64,000 nucleotides of DNA. Origin: Hungatella effluvii (GTDB lineage: Bacteria > Bacillota > Clostridia > Lachnospirales > Lachnospiraceae). The notes beneath the pieces are model-generated. The model searched no databases. It was not told the DNA's origin and was given only the letters and a program-made list of their open reading frames with translations. Positions 60,761 to 64,000 of this stretch are shown here, one piece after another. The stretch lies in contig NZ_QJKD01000005.1 of NCBI RefSeq assembly GCF_003201875.1, positions 362,091-426,090 of the forward strand. The letters are read 5' to 3'. The position numbers and the translations under genes are program-made. Positions within the stretch are counted from its first letter, which is position 1. The number at the start of each line of letters is the position of its first letter.

Positions 60761-61168
60761 TTAACTCTTCTTAACAAAATCCGTATTGCACTTCGGACAG
60801 TGAATGCTGATTTTCCCTTTTCCTCTGGGAATCCGGATCTTCTGTCCGCAACTCGGACATTTATAGATATGGTATTCCTTCTTTTCCCGAATTCTAAACT
60901 TAAATTTGCGAAACTTTTCCATCACAGAATAGCGAAGTCCTTCAAACACCTGCTCTTCCTTATACCTTTTCCCGATATTCCTCGAAAACATCCGAAAATA
61001 GCAGAGAATCAGACACGCAAACGCCAGAATATCCACCCATGGTTTCCTTATAAAAATTCCAAGCAGCAGAAAGAAAAGTGAAACACCGATCAAAAACTGT
61101 CCCAGGCGATCCGCTCCATAGCGGCCCACCATAAATCCTGCAAACTTTTCCCTCCATTTATTCATCAT
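60761..61168 (-). CDS. Small membrane protein with C-terminal zinc ribbon
   Basis: A 135-residue protein with two membrane segments (FLIGVSLFFLLLGIFI, WVDILAFACLILCYF), a basic cytoplasmic stretch and a zinc ribbon formed by CPSCGQKIRIP and CPKCNTDF. The family is widespread in Clostridia but has no assigned function. It lies upstream of the DUF2156 gene on the same strand with a 47-base gap. Confidence 0.8.
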   Translation of the reverse strand: MMNKWREKFAGFMVGRYGADRLGQFLIGVSLFFLLLGIFIRKPWVDILAFACLILCYFRMFSRNIGKRYKEEQVFEGLRYSVMEKFRKFKFRIREKKEYHIYKCPSCGQKIRIPRGKGKISIHCPKCNTDFVKKS

Positions 61169-61276
61169 ATACTTAAACGCCTCTTTTCCTCATAATGACT
61201 TAACTATAATGAAGTCCCTGCAAAAAGTCAATCTCGTCAATTGATGTTTCACAATCTTTTTAGATTTTCCTGGGTA

Positions 61277-63169
61277 TCACGCTATTGTATACCCATTTTT
61301 CCCCTTCTGTTTCGTCTGATAAAGCGCCGCATCCGCATTCTCATACAGCGTATCAAAATCATTTCCATCAATAGGGGCAATAGAAACTCCAATACTTGCG
61401 GACATCTCCCAGCTCTTCCCGCCTTCTGTGCATGTAACCCTCAGTGCATTCGACAGCTCCTTCGCCTTATCCTCAACCCATTCAGAGTCAGGCGCCGGAA
61501 TAAACGCTGCGAATTCATCTCCGCCCACTCTTCCCAGCACATCATTTACCCGGAAATGCTTTCTGATGATAGAAGTAAACTCTCTGATACAGTAATCTCC
61601 AAATGCATGCCCGCACGAATCATTAGCCTGCTTAAAATTATCGATATCAAACAGAAAGAAGGCATAGACCCCATCCGCCGGTTTGGATAACAGAGCGGTA
61701 ATTTCCCTTCCCGTTTCCATCTTTGTTAAGAAACCAGTCATCTCATCAAAAGAGGCACGAATTTCCTTTTCCTTCTCTGCATTAATATTTTTCCGGTACG
61801 TGAACATATGGATACATTCATCTTCCTGAGAAAAGAAGATATAAGCATCGATCCGCATCCAAAAATACCGGCTCCCATCCTGAGTAATCTTGAAATCATA
61901 TCTTAAATGATTATTCCCCATTTCATACTGTCGGATAACATTTTCCGGAGTAAATGTGGAGACGTATCCCTCCCGGTACTCCTCCTTAATCTGTTTTTCC
62001 GCAATCACTATAAGTCCCTGGTCATAAGGCAGATCCCCCGCGCCCAGACTGCCAAAATACTGTTCTGTTAGTTTATTTGCATATCTGTTTTTCGTTATAT
62101 TCAGTTCGTAGATATTATCATACAGCTGCTCTGTAGCCCTCTTAAACGCATCCTGCCGTTCTTCCATCAGCTGAGTAATCTGCCTGTTGAAATTGCGGAG
62201 CACCGTTGTTATTACTACCAGGACTGTAATAATAATCGCTATAATAATAACCCCTGTCTGGTACAGCCGATCTCTTATCTCACTTACGATAGCGCCGTTA
62301 TTCTGTTCCACTACCAGATGCCATGACAGTTCTGGAATATATCTTGAAACCACATAGCTCCTTCCCTGGCCGCCCACCGCCGTATCCGACCATAGTTCCA
62401 GATTGGCAGAATCCTCCTTCCAGCCCAGCACCTGACTGCGGATACTCTCCTGCTCAAACGTCTGAAACCAGTCGATCCTGCTGTATCCCGTATGTTCAGA
62501 AGAGATCTCAATCACACCGTTCTCATCGATCAGACATGCATTCAAATGATATTTTTCTTCATAGCTCTTCAAAAACTCTTTTAAATAACTCACCCGCATA
62601 CCGACTCCCACCACACCCAGGAAATCACGATCAGACCCATAGATCTTACAGTTTACAAACACCGTTATTGCATTGTCCGCTCCGTTTACCTCATCATTAT
62701 CCACGTTCATGGAGTACTCAAGATCATCGTTCAGCATATCAAAATACCATATGTTCTCCGGGTCTCCCTCCGTCAGTATTCTGTCAATCCCATTGAAATT
62801 ATAATAGCGGTTCGTCAGGGCCGATACCAGAAAGACTGAATCAAAGTCATACTTCTCCCGATAAGTCTCCAAATAATTCTTGATCGTCCATGCATACTGC
62901 TCGTCCTCTAAATGAGCTTCCTCGCCCTCCAAATGGGCCGCCAGAAGGCTGTCATGGGCCATGGTAAGGGAAATATTAACAGGCCTTGTAAACAGGGCTG
63001 CAAGCTGATAATAAATGCCCTCCGTCGTCAGAGAAGCCACCTGTTCGATGTTATTAAGCGAAGCCTCATAATTTGCCTGATAACTAAAAAACGCCGTCAC
63101 CAGAAAACCACATACCAGGATCACACTGACCAGCAAATTTGTCTTTAAAAGCTCCCGATTCTTTTCCAA
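61277..63169 (-). CDS. Membrane diguanylate cyclase with Cache sensor
   Basis: A 630-residue membrane protein: N-terminal helix (LLVSVILVCGFLVTAFFSY), a large extracellular double-Cache sensor (about 40-305), a second helix (GVIIIAIIITVLVVITTVL), a coiled linker, a PAS-like region, and a GGDEF domain (DEMTGFLTKM, LFDIDNFKQANDSCGH, RVGGDEFAAF) with the inhibitory RxxD site RVND five residues before GGDEF. It should make c-di-GMP in response to an external ligand. The start is TTG with GGAGG 6 bases upstream. Confidence 0.94.
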   Translation of the reverse strand: MEKNRELLKTNLLVSVILVCGFLVTAFFSYQANYEASLNNIEQVASLTTEGIYYQLAALFTRPVNISLTMAHDSLLAAHLEGEEAHLEDEQYAWTIKNYLETYREKYDFDSVFLVSALTNRYYNFNGIDRILTEGDPENIWYFDMLNDDLEYSMNVDNDEVNGADNAITVFVNCKIYGSDRDFLGVVGVGMRVSYLKEFLKSYEEKYHLNACLIDENGVIEISSEHTGYSRIDWFQTFEQESIRSQVLGWKEDSANLELWSDTAVGGQGRSYVVSRYIPELSWHLVVEQNNGAIVSEIRDRLYQTGVIIIAIIITVLVVITTVLRNFNRQITQLMEERQDAFKRATEQLYDNIYELNITKNRYANKLTEQYFGSLGAGDLPYDQGLIVIAEKQIKEEYREGYVSTFTPENVIRQYEMGNNHLRYDFKITQDGSRYFWMRIDAYIFFSQEDECIHMFTYRKNINAEKEKEIRASFDEMTGFLTKMETGREITALLSKPADGVYAFFLFDIDNFKQANDSCGHAFGDYCIREFTSIIRKHFRVNDVLGRVGGDEFAAFIPAPDSEWVEDKAKELSNALRVTCTEGGKSWEMSASIGVSIAPIDGNDFDTLYENADAALYQTKQKGKNGYTIA

Positions 63170-63370
63170 AACGAGCCTCCTTTATTTTTTTAATCCTGTA
63201 TTGTTTTATTTTTAATACTTGTCTTATTTTTAACACTTACTTTTTTGACACTATAAATCTGGATTTTAGTATATCACATAATGCGTTGTCTAAATAGTTA
63301 CCACTCCTGCCTCTTACAAAAATGGCCCTGTTCTTACTTAATTCAATTCAGATACGTCATCTGCAGACAC

Positions 63371-63401
63371 AAAAAAATCCTGGAAAGTGAATTCCAGGAT
63401 T
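63371..63401 (-). terminator. Terminator of the rRNA-tRNA operon
   Basis: Perfect 10-base arms AATCCTGGAA (63376-63385) and TTCCAGGATT (63392-63401) are followed on the minus strand by a run of T, 8 bases after the tRNA-Cys gene. Confidence 0.9.
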
Positions 63402-63408
63402 CTTTGAG

Positions 63409-63479
63409 AGGCGACAACCAGATTTGAACTGGTGATCAGGGTGTTGCAGACCCACGCCTTACCACTTGGCTATGTCGCC
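63409..63479 (-). tRNA. tRNA-Cys (anticodon GCA)
   Basis: Acceptor GGCGACA pairs with TGTCGCC, discriminator T, D-arm AGCCAAGTGGTAAGGC, anticodon loop CTGCAAC with GCA, and T-arm ACCAGTTCAAATCTGGT. No CCA is encoded. The outermost pair of the anticodon stem is a T-T mismatch. Confidence 0.95.
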
Positions 63480-63524
63480 GTAGATATTGTAAAAAGTTGA
63501 AGTTCTAATGAATTTCAACTTAAG

Positions 63525-63596
63525 TGACCCCAACGAGATTCGAACTCGTGTTACCGCCGTGAAAGGGCGATGTCTTAACCGCTTGACCATGGGGCC
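63525..63596 (-). tRNA. tRNA-Glu (anticodon TTC)
   Basis: Acceptor GGCCCCA pairs with TGGGGTC, discriminator A; D-arm GGTCAAGCGGTTAAGAC; anticodon loop CTTTCAC with TTC; T-arm ACGAGTTCGAATCTCGT. It closely matches bacterial tRNA-Glu. No CCA is encoded. Confidence 0.95.
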
Positions 63597-63643
63597 TAAG
63601 CTTTGCATTTCGTTCTCCTCATTTACCTTTTGAGTATCACGAA

Positions 63644-63716
63644 CTCCCCGAGTAGGACTTGAACCTACGACAGCGCGGTTAACAGCCGCGTGCTCTACCG
63701 ACTGAGCTATCGAGGA
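63644..63716 (-). tRNA. tRNA-Asn (anticodon GTT)
   Basis: Acceptor TCCTCGA pairs with TCGGGGA (one wobble), discriminator G; D-arm AGCTCAGTCGGTAGAGC; anticodon loop CTGTTAA with GTT; T-arm GTAGGTTCAAGTCCTAC. No CCA is encoded. Confidence 0.95.
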
Positions 63717-63819
63717 TTATTATACCATGAGGTATCCTCTATTTCAAGGCATATACCCTCAAAACCACACATTGTACATATCTTTCATCCGTTCTTATTT
63801 CCTCTGCCATTTCTGACAG

Positions 63820-63861
63820 CCAAAACACTAAGTTCGTGAACAACCTCACTAAGTGTTTTGA
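63820..63861 (-). other. Hairpin in the 23S-tRNA spacer, probable rRNA processing stem
   Basis: CCAAAACACT (63820-63829) can pair with AGTGTTTTGA (63852-63861) through the CAAAACACT/AGTGTTTTG core, and a weaker similar stem follows (around 63868-63902) before the 23S end. Such stems after 23S are cleavage sites for rRNA maturation. No 5S rRNA sequence is seen in 63717-63920. Confidence 0.45.
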
Positions 63862-63920
63862 CATGCCTCGCACTAAACTCGAAACTACCTCGTTAAGTGC
63901 TCTGGCAACCTAAACCAACT

Positions 63921-64000
63921 TGGTTAAGCCCTCGACCTATTAGTGACAGTCAGCTACACATGTTGCCATGCTTCCACCTCTGCCCTATCTACCTCGTCGT
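63921..64000 (-). rRNA. 23S ribosomal RNA, 3' end (cut by window edge)
   Basis: On the minus strand the sequence ends in the typical bacterial 23S 3' terminus: CTGTCACTAAT followed by AGGTCGAGGGCTTAACC. The gene runs out of the window to the right. The exact 3' end is placed within a few bases. Confidence 0.9.

Noticed and set aside
63717..63920. 5S rRNA gene in the 23S-tRNA spacer
   Set aside because: None of the conserved 5S blocks is present on either strand.

Overview
The window looks like a chromosomal segment of a Firmicute of the Lachnospiraceae / Clostridium cluster XIVa type. The reasons are strong AGGAGG ribosome-binding sites, intrinsic terminators with T-runs, YesM/YesN two-component systems beside sugar ABC operons, EFR1-type ferredoxin and Rpn-like remnants, a CstA carrier, choline-binding repeats, and moderate GC content by eye. 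I cannot name the species from the sequence alone. Nearly all genes are on the minus strand, pointing away from the 23S rRNA gene at the right edge.

Layout. 0-4.4 kb: the end of an AraC regulator, a receiver-only protein with a sialate O-acetylesterase-like enzyme, and a set of GyrI-like effector-binding proteins. 4.6-14.3 kb: CstA carrier; an operon of LacI regulator, PhnD, PhnC, PhnE, PhnE and a 5'-nucleotidase-type phosphoesterase; a lone tryptophan synthase beta chain. 14.3-24.7 kb: topoisomerase III; a frameshifted Rpn-like gene; a divergent module of C45 acyltransferase, two membrane proteins (one DUF3100), LysR regulator, malic enzyme and LarA-type racemase; a truncated EFR1 ferredoxin. 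The last module reads as D-hydroxyacid (best guess malate) use: import, racemisation, oxidative decarboxylation.

24.9-37 kb (locus A): AraC regulator, GH105 hydrolase, YesN/YesM pair, three Gfo/Idh/MocA oxidoreductases and a sugar ABC importer. Two palindromic elements have entered this locus: a 285 bp MITE with an 8 bp target duplication, and a palindrome of about 100 bp in frame inside the kinase. 37-39.6 kb: a receiver/HD-GYP/GGDEF protein with an HPt partner. 39.8-54.4 kb (locus B): GH115 alpha-glucuronidase, YesM/YesN pair, sugar ABC importer and a secreted beta-helix / Ig-like / choline-binding protein whose reading frame is cut by one TAG codon. The two promoters of locus B carry the same 22 bp-spaced direct repeats touching the -35 box, which are likely sites for its response regulator.

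54.5-63.2 kb: housekeeping and small genes (rpsF-ssb-rpsR, DUF951, aldo/keto reductase, sirtuin, a phosphoribosyltransferase-like protein, Eis-type and DUF2156 proteins, a zinc-ribbon membrane protein, a Cache-GGDEF cyclase). 63.4-64 kb: tRNA-Cys, tRNA-Glu, tRNA-Asn and the 3' end of a 23S rRNA, with no 5S gene between them.

The most notable signals are the in-frame palindrome in the histidine kinase, the IS66-like MITE, the TAG-split surface protein, the shared activator repeats of locus B and the putative D-malate module. Family assignments come from recognised motifs; no database search was run.
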